64,000 bases of DNA from Pocillopora verrucosa (taxonomy: Eukaryota > Cnidaria > Anthozoa > Scleractinia > Pocilloporidae). Location of the stretch: positions 2,654,301-2,718,300 of the forward strand of contig NC_089312.1 of assembly GCF_036669915.1 (NCBI RefSeq), written 5' to 3'. Positions 24,800 to 39,200 of the stretch are shown here, piece after piece. The notes under the pieces were generated by a model that was not told where the DNA came from, did no database searches, and saw only the letters and a list, made by a program, of their open reading frames with translations. A program made the translations under genes and the position numbers. Positions within the stretch are counted from its first letter, which is position 1, and every line of letters starts with the position of its first letter.

Positions 24800-24856
24800 G
24801 AGAAGTGTTCCTATCATCCGGCCGCAGCTTATGAGCGACCACCGCTCAAAAGTCCG

Positions 24857-27800
24857 ATGGTGAAGAGAAGAAAGAACGGAACAACTTCTAGTGTTAAAAA
24901 TGTTCAAATTGCAGTTCTGGGAAAGGACGGTGTAGGAAAATCAGGTAAATTTACTCCTTACTCGGTCATTAAACCTCCGCTGAACTGTTAAGGGTTGTTA
25001 GCTATGTACTGAACAGTAGATCAGTTCTTACGCTCTACATAGAATCTTTCCGCAACAATGTTTACTAATAACTAGAAACTAACATTGAAGTAGAAACGAG
25101 TTTCACTTTCATTAAGATAAAAACCACGATGATTTCAGACAATGAACTAAAATAAACATAGCGGAAGCTTGGTAGAATCTCGAAAAGCTGGTTTAACCGC
25201 AACTAGTGAAATCACAAAACTGGCGAGATCACATCACATTGTTTGTGACCAAACAAAAAGCTTTAATATGTATCATTTTTGACAAGGCGTTGAATACGTC
25301 TCACTTTGTTTTGTAAAAGAAACCCAACATAGAAATGTTCATTAAAAATCTCCCTCCGAGGGTAAAGAAAGGGCGAGCTGAGGAAGAATTTTCAAACAAT
25401 TGTCCGGCTTTAAATTGGCGAAACCGCGGGCGCCCCACCTGCGGAGAAGCGAGCATTAATAGTCTTAGCCCAAGGAAGCCTTGGCGAGACGGCATCCGAA
25501 TTACAAATAAGAACCTTTCAAAGGAACAATAAGTATAGGCAGATTTTTTCATTGTCAAAGAGAGAGTTTATTTTCATAATTACATTCACACTACATAAAC
25601 AAGTATTAAAGTGCCCGAGTCTCCGCTCATTTGCCCGACCTCTGCTTTTTTTCGCTGAGGGCTCTTTCAAATGGAAGAACAATCGTCAGAGCGAGCAGAT
25701 TACTCGGTTATTTGCGCGAAATTGTCAAAGAAAACTTCTTGACCTGGTAACGTGGTACGTGTTAACTCTACTGAAATGTCCAACTACGATGCATCAAAAA
25801 CCACCGTCGCTGAGGTCGCGTTTGACATTAACATACTTATATATATATAGAAAGGTTCCTAGTCATTGACTGTTGTAACATATGTTCCCCAGCTTGATAG
25901 TTTACAGTATCAGATACCCTAAGGAAGATGAATTGACACGAACTCTCTGGAAGATAGGAATTATCTTTTATTAGCGTATGAACTATAATCTGCTTTTGCG
26001 ATTGCTCTTTAAGACACTAAGCAAGATCAGCTTGTGAAAAGTAAAATATTTAAGTACAGCATTCTCTTCAGTAAATCTATTGCATTTAGTTCACGTGTCT
26101 TATCATTTTTTGGGCCGTTGTTCAGCACGATTACAATCAGTCTTTGTATCACATAATGGTTTGACGGGTATATATAAATATAGAGATACAAATATAACTT
26201 TAGGCTCGGCTCGGCTCGGCTCGTTAATAACTGTCGTGTCTATTAACACGGAAAATCTCGGCTGTTATTGACGTGCAATGAGCCGCATAAGAAGGGCCGC
26301 CCGTCCTTTGCAATTTCTAGTATTTCAAGCACCTGCTAGTATCGACAATTAACAGAGTCACGACTAAGGATTTAAGAATAAAAAACACTGGAGTTATCAG
26401 AGAATTTTATCGTAGGAGTTCATCTGTATTTAGGCTATGATTTAAGAAGCTTCATGTCACGAATTACAAAACCTTTTTTGCGCTATGAAAACATGGCTAC
26501 ATCGAGTTTGAAAGTGACCGTGCAATATTAATTTGCAAGAAACAAAGATACTGAAAAGACAACCGTTAACAAAGTAAGGGACAAGAGAAGTCATGGATGG
26601 AGAGGCGCAGATTTCAATCGGCGAACTTGGCTCAAAAACTTGGCTAAATCATGGTCTTCAAACCGTTGATGCAGTTTCATGCGCAAGCTGCAAAACCTGA
26701 AGTCAGAATTCGTTTTCTGGTTGATTGCTATAATTTAACATGAAGTAAACAGTCTTAAACTGCTTTTTTAATTCACTCTGAGAGCAGAATTGTAAAAGAG
26801 GGAAAAATATTACCTTGTTTTCCTCAAATACGTTTTTATTCCCTAATTTAATTACCTTACCCACAGCCGACTTGTACGTTCTTGTACGTTCTACATGTTC
26901 TGTATACATAGGCAAATGGGATTTTTACTAACAGGGTTTATCATTTTTCCACCCGATCCGCCAGCATTTACAGTTAGAGCTCTCACCAGACGTTTCATTG
27001 GAGAATACGACAAAACATTAGGTAAGCTTACGTTCTTATAACCGACATAGCAGTCACTACGTTGCCGGCAAGTTTACAGTAGTTCTGCTACACTTAGATA
27101 AGCTCTTGTTATCGTTGAATTGTTCCTTGGATAAATGGTTAATTACCAAAACCATCTTAGTGTGGCCATCTTGTCACTTTTCAACTAAATGCGCTATTGA
27201 TTTAACTGTGAAATCTTAACAAGGGATCTCTACCCACTCATTAGCCTAAATTTAGGCCATGTATTGCAAGACGAAAATAGCACTGGAAAGGTCGTGAATC
27301 TATCAAAGGAAAAAGTCGACGAACATCACGAAACGAAACTCTATGGTTTAATTTGTAACTTATAAAGAAATTTGGAGATAGTTTTTTTCCGAAAAATTGT
27401 CTGGTTTTAGTATCATCAAAAGGGCGCACGACTTTGTGTAATTCTATATTTACTAGTGTTAACGCGGTTACAAGCTCATCAAAATTCGCCCAACTTTTCC
27501 CTTCATATACGACATGCAATTCACTAATAAAAACTTACTGAAAAATGAAAAAATAACTGAAAAAAAAGCAGAAAAAAATGAAAGTAAATTTATGGACCGT
27601 TTATAAATCTCTCACCCTCTACTCGAAAGTCTTTGTAAGTCGAGAATTGTTGTTATCGCCGCCGAGATAGAGGTAGATGACTGAAGTAAACCACATGAGG
27701 TTTATGAATCTTATCTCGACGGTTGATGTGTCATCTAGGTCAACATTAACACGACCTCTTCCTTTTAATGCAATGCCATGTCATTCTAACAGAAGCCTCC

Positions 27801-29130
27801 CTTGGAACAATTGCTGTTATTTATGGTATCTCTTATCATGTTTCCTTTATTTCTTGACGTATCTTTGGGCTTTCTATCCTCCCACGGAATAGGTGGAAGT
27901 TCAGTGTTTTATCGCAGCGGAAACATCGTATTGAAACTTTACCTTACATTAGCCGAATCACGCAGTCGCCCGTGATTTTATAGAAAATGATTTGACTGAT
28001 TAAGATAGAAGGATAGTGCTTTAATCTTTCAGTAAAAAGTTGTTTGCATGGCGTTCAGTTTTTCACAATAGGAGAATGAGTATGAAATCAGTTTGAAACC
28101 GTAGGAGAAAAAGTGAACCTTCATGTATTTTCTCGAACATTCAATGATGGGCGCAAAGAGAACTTAAATGCATACTTCATGCGAGGAATTCTAATGTGCT
28201 TTTTTAATTTGCTACAGAATCTACATATCGTCATCATGTAGAGCTCGACGGTCAGTTTCTGTCTCTAGACGTCTTGGACACAGCAGGAAAGGTAAAGCAG
28301 GCCGTTTTCACGCTGAACATAACTGTGAACTAAATCTTGACAGGCCTTGGACTTCTCTGGATAAATATGAGTAGTATTTGCCATCTCGGTTCCGTCTGAC
28401 GCCCTCTCTCCCTCAATCCACTCGCGAATTTCTTCACACGTGAAGAACGTGCGGATCAATGTCAGTATCTGAACAACTACGCACCCATCCCCTCCCCCCC
28501 ACCCATCATTAATCCTAACTTGTTATCAGTTGACTGTTGATGGGTTAAGGGGGGTGGGGGGGGGGTAGATACGCAGTTGCTCAGATACTGATCATTGCCG
28601 CATTCAAGGAAGGTTTTTTTAAACGAGGTTAGAGTTTGCACCATTAACCCTCCCCTCCACTGCAGGTGATGATGGAGCCTGTCAGGGAGAAGGCTGAGCT
28701 GCAACTAAAATGGTAATATTCGTCTGTGCTTTTTCAGAACTCTTTAGAAAAGATCGATAAGTGCGTCCACACAGGATCAGACTTATTTTTCGTCCTCTAC
28801 TCCACAATCGACCGATCCTCGTTCGAGGAAGCTTCCTTGCTCTGTCAGTACCTCCTGAAAACCAAAAACGTGAATCCGGCTTGCTTAATTCTTGTCGGCA
28901 ACAAAAGCGACCTGAAGCATTTCCGAGAAGTAGATGAATATGAAGGACGTCTATTGGCTCAAGCCCTGGAGTGTGGTTTCTACCAGCTGTCGGTATCGGA
29001 AGGATTCGATGACTCTCAAAATGTTCTTTACAGTACCCTCAGGCAGTACGTGAATACACAGAAACACGGATCGCCTTCCATCAGATTGTTTATTGACAAT
29101 GTATTGAGTCGGAAAAAGTCAGTAACTTAG
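24857..29130 (+). CDS. Ras-like small GTPase, RERG/RASL11-like, array gene A
   Basis: Exons 24857-24944, 26965-27021, 28218-28291 and 28738-29130 join in phases 1, 1 and 0, giving 203 residues. Boxes: P-loop GKDGVGKS (Ras Gly12 position is Asp); switch I EYDKTLESTYRH with the Thr35 equivalent; G3 DTAGK (Ras Gln61 is Lys); G4 NKSD, the only canonical NKxD in the array; G5 LSVSEG. The order and TRRFIGEYD stretch match the RERG/RASL11 group of GTP-binding switches. There is no CAAX box; the tail ends KKSVT and lacks the basic motif of its paralogues. The start is taken at MVKRRKNG by analogy with genes D and E, but the frame is open back to an acceptor at 24799, so an upstream coding exon (perhaps ATG 24684) may add about 20 residues. 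Intron 3 carries an R3 MITE. Confidence 0.9.
28454..28599. mobile_element. MITE family R3, copy 1 (CAGTATCTGA termini)
   Basis: Ends gatcaatgtcagtatctgaa and ctcagatactgatcattgcc are inverted copies of each other. The middle is C-rich then G-rich. A second copy sits at 44865-44981. It lies in intron 3 of gene A. Confidence 0.8.
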
Positions 29131-30237
29131 TCTGTGTTTATTCGCACGCGAATGTATTGTATCAGTATTTTTTTTAGGTAGGGGAAGGCAACCTGGTGTT
29201 TTCATCGGGGTGGGAGGGAGAGTCAGAAAATTACCAGGATCATAAGGAAGGCTGTTAGAAAAGTGACGAGTTACAAGAATAAGAGTTTAGGGTTCTACTT
29301 CCAACTAACGAAATACCGCATCACACAAGAATTCTTTATTTATGTGTCTACCCCAAATACTTTAGCTGAAAACAGCGTTCGCTCACGGAAAGCAAGAACA
29401 CATTAAACCCCAAAGGCGAATTGGTGAAAATAATTCAAATCATTAAATAATGAATTTCGTGACTGATAACCAAAGTTCTAGCCGCTCACGGTGCCATGGC
29501 AGCATGATTCCATAAAATCAATATGCTCATTTACCTCCATGCGAAGCCCAGAAGCCTCATCTTGTTCCATTATGATTCCTTGGCCGAAAAACGTTCCTCC
29601 CTTGAACAAAAAGAGCTTTTAGAGATAGAAGAGTACATAACCCTCGAACCTAGCTAAGTTTCTGTACCTGTACATATTTACAGTAGCATAAATAATTAAT
29701 TGTATTTATTAATTCTGAAAAGATAGTGTAAATTCTAGGCTAGGAAATATTTTGTATAATAGTGATAGTAGGCTCAAAAAGCACAACAGAGAATGCAAAA
29801 TAAATGACACTTCCCCACAATCAAGTTCCTAATGCAATCTTTGGCGCTGTCTAACGAATTAGATAAATTTCAGTTAGGAAGGAAAGCCAAACGCTGAGCA
29901 AAAGAGAAATCAGACTGAAGATGGTTCCACCCTGGGTATTCAGATGGGGTAAATAACTATTACCAAATACAACATTTCCATTGCTAAGTCAAAACGGACA
30001 AATCTCGTCCTTAAACCCTTCAATTTACACCCCTCAACGTTGTTCCCGGACGGATCATGGTACATGTATAGATGGAGTTGCGTGAAGGTAATTCGAAACT
30101 CGCGTTGGAAATATTTGCATAACTTGTGAGGATGAATTTTTCGGCGCTTGTTGGGTTAGTTTTGCTTTATCATCTAGAAATCCAAACATCCAATTACTCT
30201 TTCACGAGAAGGACTAACGATCGAAATTTCAGCTTTA

Positions 30238-30343
30238 AAAACTCGTTACGGTGGCCAATTTACATTACCAACTCAGTTGATAGATCCATCGACGCAACAC
30301 CACAGTTTCTTTAGAAACTTACCCCTTTATTCAGAAGCAGAAA
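30238..30343. repeat. R1 repeat fragment
   Basis: ttacggtggccaatttacatt...gacgcaacaccacagtttctttagaaactt matches the right half and tail of the R1 copy at 1171-1400. The left arm is missing. Confidence 0.7.
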
Positions 30344-33300
30344 GACGTTTTGCTAGCGACCCGTCTTTTGGCAAACGTAGCTCTAGAATCAACTGATCCG
30401 AGCACGACAATCTTACTCGTTATAAAATCAGTCTACAGTTTGTTTACTTGTAGTATTTGGTGGCCATGGTTTTCATTTACTTTAATCTCATTTGAAAAGG
30501 GATTTTTCGGGGGATGTACACCTTCTGAATTGTTTTCTGACTGCGTAGGTGTTGTTTATTTATAGTCTTACGTCTCCCAGCCAAAATACATTCCTGTCTT
30601 ACTTTTCAAGTTTAAAACAAAACTTGTTTTAATTATGCTATTTTTTTGGCTATGTATCAGCGAAGTTGCAAGCCTGGACAAAACATTTTTTTTATCATAC
30701 ACAACAAAGCTGAAATAGGAAAATAAAGCATTTATAAGTATTCCATTGCGACATGACTTCGAATCTGACGAATGGCGCAACACTGCTTCCATTTTTATTC
30801 CAGGTTTATTTTTGTGTCAAGAAGGCTAAGATGAACCCTCTCGTAATTTCCACTTCGTCATGAAATACGTCAAACAAGGGAGATAACCGAACGGAATCCA
30901 ATTATAGAGGACGGAATTACTGTTGATAACCACTTCTGCAAACGAATGCAAACAAGAACAGAACTCAAGTGTTTTTTTTTTGTCGCATTTTCAAAGAACC
31001 CAGCATTTTAAGAGGGTTTAAATTCCTGTTCATGCTCGATAGCTTACGTTTGTGCTTCTCCAGCAGGAGATAACACCGGAATTCAACCACAACTTCCCGA
31101 TGACTGTCTTAGTTGCTAAGGTCACTAGCTAGCACTTGCAACAATATTTAACGCCAAACAGTAGGACATCGGACGCGAGATCGAATGAGATACGTGCATA
31201 GCAGGTTGCCGGGCAAGTTGCCGAATTGGAAGAGGCGTTTTTAGAGACTAGACCTTCTAGAGCTGTTTCTTAATTTAGCTCCTAATGCCCGAATTCAAGA
31301 TGTCAACCTGGATGTTTAAAAGTGGAAGGCAAAGGAACTCTAGTCCGGTAATGTGTTTTTAATACATCTTGTGAGTCATCGTATGGTTTCTGTGAAAGCT
31401 TCTGACTATTGGAGACTCTGGGGAGATTGGAAACTGAAAGTGAGCAATTCAGACCAGTTTCTTTCACCTTTGACATACAGAGTATAAGTATTGATTTATT
31501 GAATTTCTCAATTTATTCTTACTAGAGAAATTTTCTTCAAGTGATAGAGGAATTAAGAGATTTCAACGGGATAAAGGACGATGAAAGGAAACTCGGTTGA
31601 GAAACGGAAAAAGATGCTAACCAAAACTAAATACGTTACCAAAATTTCATTTGTATGTAAAAATTCTGTTCCTTTTAATCTTTATGAGACATGAGAAAAT
31701 CAAGTATGATTATTTTGTGCTCCCAGTCAAAACAAGCGCGGTTCTTGGATGTGTAACATGTGCATGTCTTCCAAACGATAAATCTCATGTAATCCATTTT
31801 ATTTAGCCTCGAACACATTCAAAGCAATTTTACACTGGAGAGTTAAGAGTAGATTTAAAAGGCCTTCAGAATTCTTTTTGCCCATGTGATTGTTTGTTAA
31901 CACCTACAGAACTCACATGCCGACGTTTCTACCCTGCAGAAAATATCGAAAAAAGCATACGCCATCCTTAGGGATTTTTATTCCTAACATAGTTAAGACG
32001 ATAGCATCAATTTTGCCAGGTAAAAAGGAAAAGAAAAAAGAAAAGATGAAATGGCTTGCGAGGCAGTCTCGATCCTAACAACATTAGTGCTAGCCCACAC
32101 ATTACAGAGGAGGAAAATTTAAAGTTTCATTTAATACCTTTAAAATCTATTAAGGAAATACGCAAGTCTGACTTACGTTTAGGGAAGAGGCGTTCATTTT
32201 TTGATAAGATCGCATGGGAGGAAAAAAAACAAACAAACAAATTGGCATTAGTGCACCCACTTAGCTAAAAGACGTGTCCAGAATATCTGATAAAGATGAA
32301 TCGATTTCAAGTTGCGGATCTATGCGAACCGACAAGGAAACCACAACGCCCTTTGATTATCACCTCTATTCCAAAGATTCTTTGTTGTGTGTTACCGAAA
32401 TCAGACTAAGCAATAAGATTAACATGACCCTCTACAGTGATAATAGTTTAATGCTTGGCTAAATGCATTAACACATTAACAGGAACACAGCATGCCTTTG
32501 AATTGAAGAGATGTATTCATGATCGTATAGTTTCCAGTACAGTCGGATCTCAAAAATTCTATTCCTCAGTAAAAAAGCGCGGCCTATTTTGAGGGTTCAC
32601 ATTTGTGAGAATGTCAAAGGTTATTTACTGATTCCTGTTGATCGATGGGAAGAGAGACAAAAAATTTTCTTTTTCTTGATTAAAAGAGTCTGCGTTGGTC
32701 TCCAATTCAGTTACCGCTTCATGCACCACTGAAAACAGGGCCAACATCTTTAATGTCCTTGCCGAGAGCTTTTGTGTTTGTGGCTTTTACTGTGTAATTG
32801 CCAAGCTTATAGTGAGCAAATATACTTGATTAGTTTATTAATGAATAGACCCCACTTGAAGTTTGGCGTATACACAAGTATTGAATCGAGTATAGAGTTT
32901 ACCAACAAACAAACAGCAGTGCATTATACGAGGGCCGTCCTGAAGTTTCACATATTACACATGTGTATAATATTCTTGTTTGTGATGACTAACGAATTTT
33001 AAAGGACCCATGAAGAGTGCTCTGATTCTCAAAAAAACAATTCTTCTCATAAACATAATTCAAATTGACAAATATCATAGAGCGAAGAGGGACGAGGTTA
33101 AGGTTTACGTCTTTTGAAAATTGCAATGGCCAAAATATTATTTGGAATTTTTTTAATATTATCACTTGCATCTATCCTTGCCTCTTCATGTTTGTTTAGA
33201 ATGCTTCTGTTCCCTCTTTCTATCTCAGCCACCTAAAATTTCGTGGAGGTAGTTTTGCTTTGTGAAAAAAAAATTAAAAGAATGCTGAACTCAAAACGCC

Positions 33301-33839
33301 AGGTTACTACTTGAAAACAGGCCGGCAACACGTGGCGAACAGACGCCATCCTACTGTGTGTCGTGAGGATATGGAAAAATCTGGCTCAAAGCGGCAAAAT
33401 AACACGGCTAAATGTTTTCAGTAATTGGATCACTTCCTGTCGTTCGTTAATTTTGGCATTCCACAATATTTTAACTCAGAAATGCATGATTCATCACGGA
33501 AACTGAATAAGGGCAGTTGTAAACATTAAAGCACGCGAGATATTTCACAAGTCACGAAAAGTATGTTGTGTGAAACGATGATATAAACGATGGCGTAAGA
33601 GAAGAAAAATGAAGGAAATAAAAATTGAGATGGCTGCTGTCAATCGAATTTCGCTCAGTCATTACCGTTGGCGGTCAGAGAGGAAAAGTTAAAATCTTTT
33701 AACTCGGGAAAATAATCATCATCACACAATAATTAAAATTATTTTGTGATGAGAGTAAACAAGCTCATCATTAATGCCTTTGTTTATTTAAAGAGCGCGA
33801 GCGTTATCTTGCTAAAGCACTAAATTATCGTTTTCAATT

Positions 33840-34330
33840 GATTCCAGAAAAAAGGAAATGACAGCTGAAAGGGAAGATTTCAAAAAGAGAAAAGCATCAG
33901 TAAATAACATTATCTTGATTAAAACCAAAGTATAGTCTAGAAACTGCTGTGTGGCAGCTAATAGGGAGGATTGCCAAATAGGAAAAAAAATAATCCGTTT
34001 AAGAACTTCGTGTGTTTGTTTACACATAAAATTCTCGTCAACAGTATGTTCGAGAAGGAGACGTGCGGCAGCTAAAGGGAAAGATTGCAGAAAATGAAAA
34101 AAAAAAAAAAAAAGATTCAGTTTAAAACGTCATCTTAATGAAACACCAAGGTCTAGTTACCAAGTAATTCTAGAAGGAGATGGGTGGCTGCTGAAAGGGA
34201 AGATTGCAAAAAAAAAAGAAATCAACTAAAGAGCTTCGTCTAAACAACATCAGAGTCACAGTCTGATCAATTCTCTAAGAAGATATCTGGTGGCAAGAAG
34301 GCAAATTTGCAAACATCAACAAAAAAAGGC
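33840..34330. repeat. Degenerate minisatellite, unit about 105-120 bp
   Basis: The core ggcagctgaaagggaagattgcaa recurs, imperfectly, near 33857, 33948, 34062, 34183 and 34289. A-rich runs and aagcttcgtct/aaaccaaagtctag blocks lie between. No coding content. Confidence 0.65.
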
Positions 34331-36268
34331 CAAATCGATAAGACTACTTTTTAATCGGATAGCCTAAAAAGTTTCCGCATTGCTGCTTTGTGATTGGCCG
34401 TTTGCTATTCCTTCTCGTTCTGAGCCCGTAGATTAAGATTTTTTGCAGCGGAAGTCGAGCGATTTTTCCCACGTCATATCTAAGCGCACTGACTGATACC
34501 TTGGACTGATGTTCTTACTATAATCATAACTTACAGCATGTGTTTACCACAGTGCAATCTACGTTACTCACAAACTGACCAACAACTGACAAAATACAAA
34601 TAGATTTGTACATTTTTAATGAGAGAGCAGAAAAACAGCCACATCACCAATTAAGATACTAAAAATAAAACTACCAGATATCCATTTAATTTACATAGCA
34701 GTCTTTTGAAATCTATGAATTTTGCCTTAGCCTGAGTAAAATGTCATTGACGTAGATCTTGTCGCAGTAATTCGTCGAAAATTATGTGGTTGACAATTCT
34801 CTTACCAGGGGCTGCCTAGCTATTCTATTGAATGTATTGTTCGGACGTTATGCGTTTTCATCAAACGTGAACAATTATTACCGACAAAACATAATTGAAA
34901 ACTTGTTAATTACCTTATTGTACCTGCAGTCGTCTTTAATTACGCAATTTTGATATGAAATTCTCGCTGAACTTTACCTAAAAGATATGAGATCCCACTA
35001 CAGACTATTAAAAGAATTTTTTAAAGGTGGATTCAAGTTATACAATGAGATTTAGGAGTCGTAGACACGCTGAGACCGGTAAACTGTTCGCTTGACAAAC
35101 CTTGGAAGTAGCGCGCATTTCGTCTGCAACTGGTGGACGTAATTAATGTACCATGTCTCAAGGGTACAAACACATTAATTGTTTTCGTACCAACTGCCAT
35201 GTTTCTTTTATTTGAGAGCCCTGTACGTGATGGAGTAAGAAAGATAAGCATGTCACAAATGTTTTTAGTTTTAAAAAAATCTTAGTCGATGATAAAGATT
35301 CATCTAACTTGAAGGCAACTTAATTGGTAAGTTTTGTAGCCAACACGCTTCTTAGCCTCTCACAGAAATCGGCAGAACTCGACTAATCCGAAATATTTGA
35401 GTATTTACGTTTATGGCTTCGTTTATTGATGAAAATTGTAATAACTGGGTTAGTTACACTAAATCAGTGATTACGCCATAAGCGCCTAAGCGAAGTTCGA
35501 CTAAATCTCATTGAAAAGGCGTATTAGCGCGCGTACTTCCGGCAGCCCGCGGAGGGCAATAATTACAAAGGTATCACCACAGGAATGACGTCAACAACAA
35601 CGTAAAACAATAGTTCAAAATAATTGAACAATAACTTCATTTGAGATTTAATATCGAAGCGTTACGGACCTCCAACATTTTCTGAGCAATACACAACTGC
35701 TTTTGAGAGGAGTTGCATACACTGAAGACACAGAACTCAAATATGGTATGAAAAACAGTGCGTGTGTAATGAGTGGTCTTTGTGGCTTTTTAGACATAGA
35801 AGTCTTGAAGTATGACTTTTAAAATCATTTTGAAGTGCAGTTGATTAGCAGTTTAACTTGTAATTATCACCTCTAGCTCTTCTTTTATTTCTTTTCATCG
35901 GAATGTACGCCTGCTCTGAAAATTCTGACCACATACCTCGAAACATAAGGGCATCAAAATGGCTGTGGTAAACAAATGGAATATTCCACATATTAGTCTA
36001 TTATCATGGAGGCGATTTTAAAACGATTGTTGACAGGAGGTCTCAACGGGCATTGCATAAAAATAAGGTTCTCTAGAGGTTGACTTGATATTTGGTTATC
36101 GGTACAGCCAAGATGGCAAGTAAGAGGTCGAGCTGTTTATTTGGAAACGCTAGTCCTTGAGTGAGATTCTTCAAATTAGAAGTGAATGATTTGAAGTACA
36201 TGCGTGAGGTACTGTTTGTTTTTCAGCTTAAAGTTCTCATTTCCGTCTTCTTCCTCCAGGATAGAACC

Positions 36269-39200
36269 ATGGATAGCTTGACAATTCCATCGAACTTCCA
36301 AAGTACAACAAAGCCTAGAGCAACCACTGGGAACAACAATGGAAACTTAAAAAGTATTCGCTCCGTCGTACTGGGAAAGGATGGAGTAGGAAAATCAGGT
36401 ATTTGAAAGCCAAACATGTCAAATCGTTGCATGTTTTCTTTTGTTTTAAGCTGAAAGCTTGAAATCAAACAAAGCTTGAAATCAAACAAAGCTTTATCTC
36501 ACCGCGGGTCGCCGTATAAGGAATGTTTAAACAATTTTCTTTACATTGAAACGTTCTTCTAAGTCACGAGTTGTTGCTGTGCACATTTCTCGTGATGCCT
36601 TTTTATGCGACGTGTGGTTTTGAGATAACAGAGAATGAAGAAAAACATCACAGTAAAATTAATTGACACCAATGTCGAATGTCGACAAAGTCATCGCTTC
36701 AACGCTTTAGCGTGAAAAACATTCTTTCATATGTTTGCAACTATGTTTATACACTAGCGACAGGTGAAAGGTCATTGTAGTTGTTGATATTACAGTCACG
36801 TTCCATAGCACAGCTAGTTTCCCCGCTAGAAACATTTGTTTTTAGAATCCATTCTAGGCTATCTTTATGAATTATTTCGAAACTGTTGGCCGTGTGTTGA
36901 AGTTGGTACGTGCGCAAAACAGCGCTTATTCCGGATTTTTTTGGGTCTTAACACTTAAAACGTAAAGTTGCATGACCTGCTTCCGTGAAAGAAATTCGCT
37001 TTTCCGCCCGGGCGAAAATAAATTTTCCAGAATATAAGGACTTTTCAATCTTTTCGTAACCATATCAAATATTTTCATTTCTAACTTCTACTAAACGGAG
37101 ATTTCAGCTCGGAGCAACATATAAATAAAACTTGAACTCAAGGGACAAGGAGGGACATCGATAGAGAACACAAAAACAGATAGCTTATTATGAAATTGAG
37201 AAACAAACGCCGAACTTTAAAAAATGCGGCAGAACCCTTTCAATGCGAGAAAAATTTAATTCTTGAAAGTTTGAATACTCGAGCAAACGAACAGAGTATC
37301 AATGGATTGCGTGTCAAAAGGCTGTACGCGCCTTCATAAGTAGAGGAAGACACGAAGATTTGTGGTGGTTACCATAAAAGGAAATCCACCCCTATAGTAG
37401 ACAATAACAATAAAAGCAAAGATGAACAATTCCGTATGCCAAGGGCCGAAATTCTAACAAATCAAGGCTGTTAAATTAGCAAAGCAAGGTTTGCACTAAA
37501 GGTTAAATTCAAACTTTGTAGACATATTCCCAGATCTAGAAACTTCGTATCATTTCTTTTCGTGACTACTGGCCATACATGCTGCAAAGTATGTTTATCA
37601 AGATAAATTAACACAGCTATTAAAAACAGATTAAAATTGTACAACCGCACTCGATTTTAATTTAGGATAGCGTGGAAGTTTTATCAGCGTGTTTACAGCG
37701 TGTTTACATATTGCACGCAAAGTTCATTCCGCTTACTCTGTCAGCATTCCTGTGAACCACACCCAACACAGAATGGAAAAAGTTAAAAATATAGATGGAT
37801 TATGCAGGGGTTTCAAAAACGTTCCCAATAAGCGGCCTCTGATGATTTAATAGGCGGCTGTGCCCGGAAAGGGGTCGTAAGGCAAAACCGAAAAACAAGA
37901 GCCTGCTCCGGCAGGCTAAACAAAGGGCGGTAAGAGGTCTTACAAGCAGCAGTAAACCGCCTGTAACTGGCTTTGAATGAAACGCGAGATTATGGTTTAT
38001 AAAAGAGCTGTTTTGAAAATGTAGCTTGAAGTTAGTAGTAAATAAACTATTTAAAATAGCTAAGTAACATAAAGATTGCTTTTTGATTACTAAAGATGAT
38101 TTTAAGTTGTTGTTGTTATCGTTGTTTTTAGCCTTCACAGTCAGACTTCTCACAAAGCGATACATTGGAGAATACGACAGCACTTTAGGTAATGAAAAAC
38201 ATTTTCTTCTTGTTCAATTTCATTGGCCAACAGCTTACCACGTGACCTGTACTGTAAAAGGGTCGGCTACACCTGATCAAGTTTTAGTTTTAAGCCAAAA
38301 AAGTGACAGATTATATCTAATTGCTACCATTCCTTTAACTTCAGAAGAAACATATCGTCATCGCGTTGAAGTGGACGGACAAAAAATCCTTTTAGAAATC
38401 TTGGACACTGCGGGACAAGTGAGTAGATCAAGCTGCTTTTTCAAAATTTACAAGAAATTTATAGCTTTCACAAAAAAAGAGTCCATCGCAAGTTACGTAT
38501 CCCTTTCTTAGCGTTTTTCGCCTTAGTTATTCCAGTGACACAAAACCGAACCCAAGTAATCACAACAACCAATGAGGAGAAGGAAAAATTTCCTCAAGCG
38601 CGGGAAACCGCGAACTGTTGATAAGCATCCGATTGGCAGGGAAAGTAGTGCCAGTTTCTAGTCCAATCGTGGGCGCTGTAACGTAAAACCAATACAATCC
38701 CATGATACTTTCGTGCCACTGTCTTAAAAATTGCTCTTCTGGCTTCTCTTTTCTGGAATTGTAATTCAAAAAGAGAGCAGGTCGCTTTTTCCATGATGCT
38801 CCTATAGATTTCTACATGATAAAGATATCTACGTGAAATACTTTTCAGTGACAACTAATAAACTGATGTTTTTCATCTCACAGAACTCTGTGGAAAAGAT
38901 CGATGCATGTTCCTCGGCAGATGTATATTTCGTTCTTTATTCAACGACAGATCGTTCGTCGTTCAGAGAAGCAGCTCTAATCACTAAGTACCTCCTTGAG
39001 ACAAGAAACGTCAATCGGGCCGCGATATTTCTAATAGCTACCAAAAAGGATCTTAAATACGAACAGGATGTGACAGAATACGAAGGAAGATTATTAGCGA
39101 TGGAGCTCGGATGTGAGTTTTACACCATTTCAAGCTACGAAGGGTTTGATGGTACGCAAGATGTTCTACGCGGTTCGCTTCGATTCTCTCTAAATAATAA

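Larger units (their letters stand above)
29131..36268. other. Intergenic region between GTPase genes A and B
   Basis: Over 7 kb without a supportable gene. It holds an R1 fragment (30238-30343) and a minisatellite (33840-34330). Gene A's poly(A) signal may be the AATAAA near 29797. An ATG at 35743-35745 followed by gtatga could be a first coding exon of gene B; its phase is compatible but nothing else supports it. Confidence 0.4.

Noticed and set aside
25335..25532. 65-residue frame in gene A intron 1
   Set aside because: No domain, no splice sites in phase with the GTPase exons; considered chance.
38083..38511. 142-residue open frame across gene B exons 2 and 3 as a single exon
   Set aside because: Both ends match the 57-nt and 74-nt exons of all paralogues, with GT and AG sites; read as a spliced pair with a stop-free intron.
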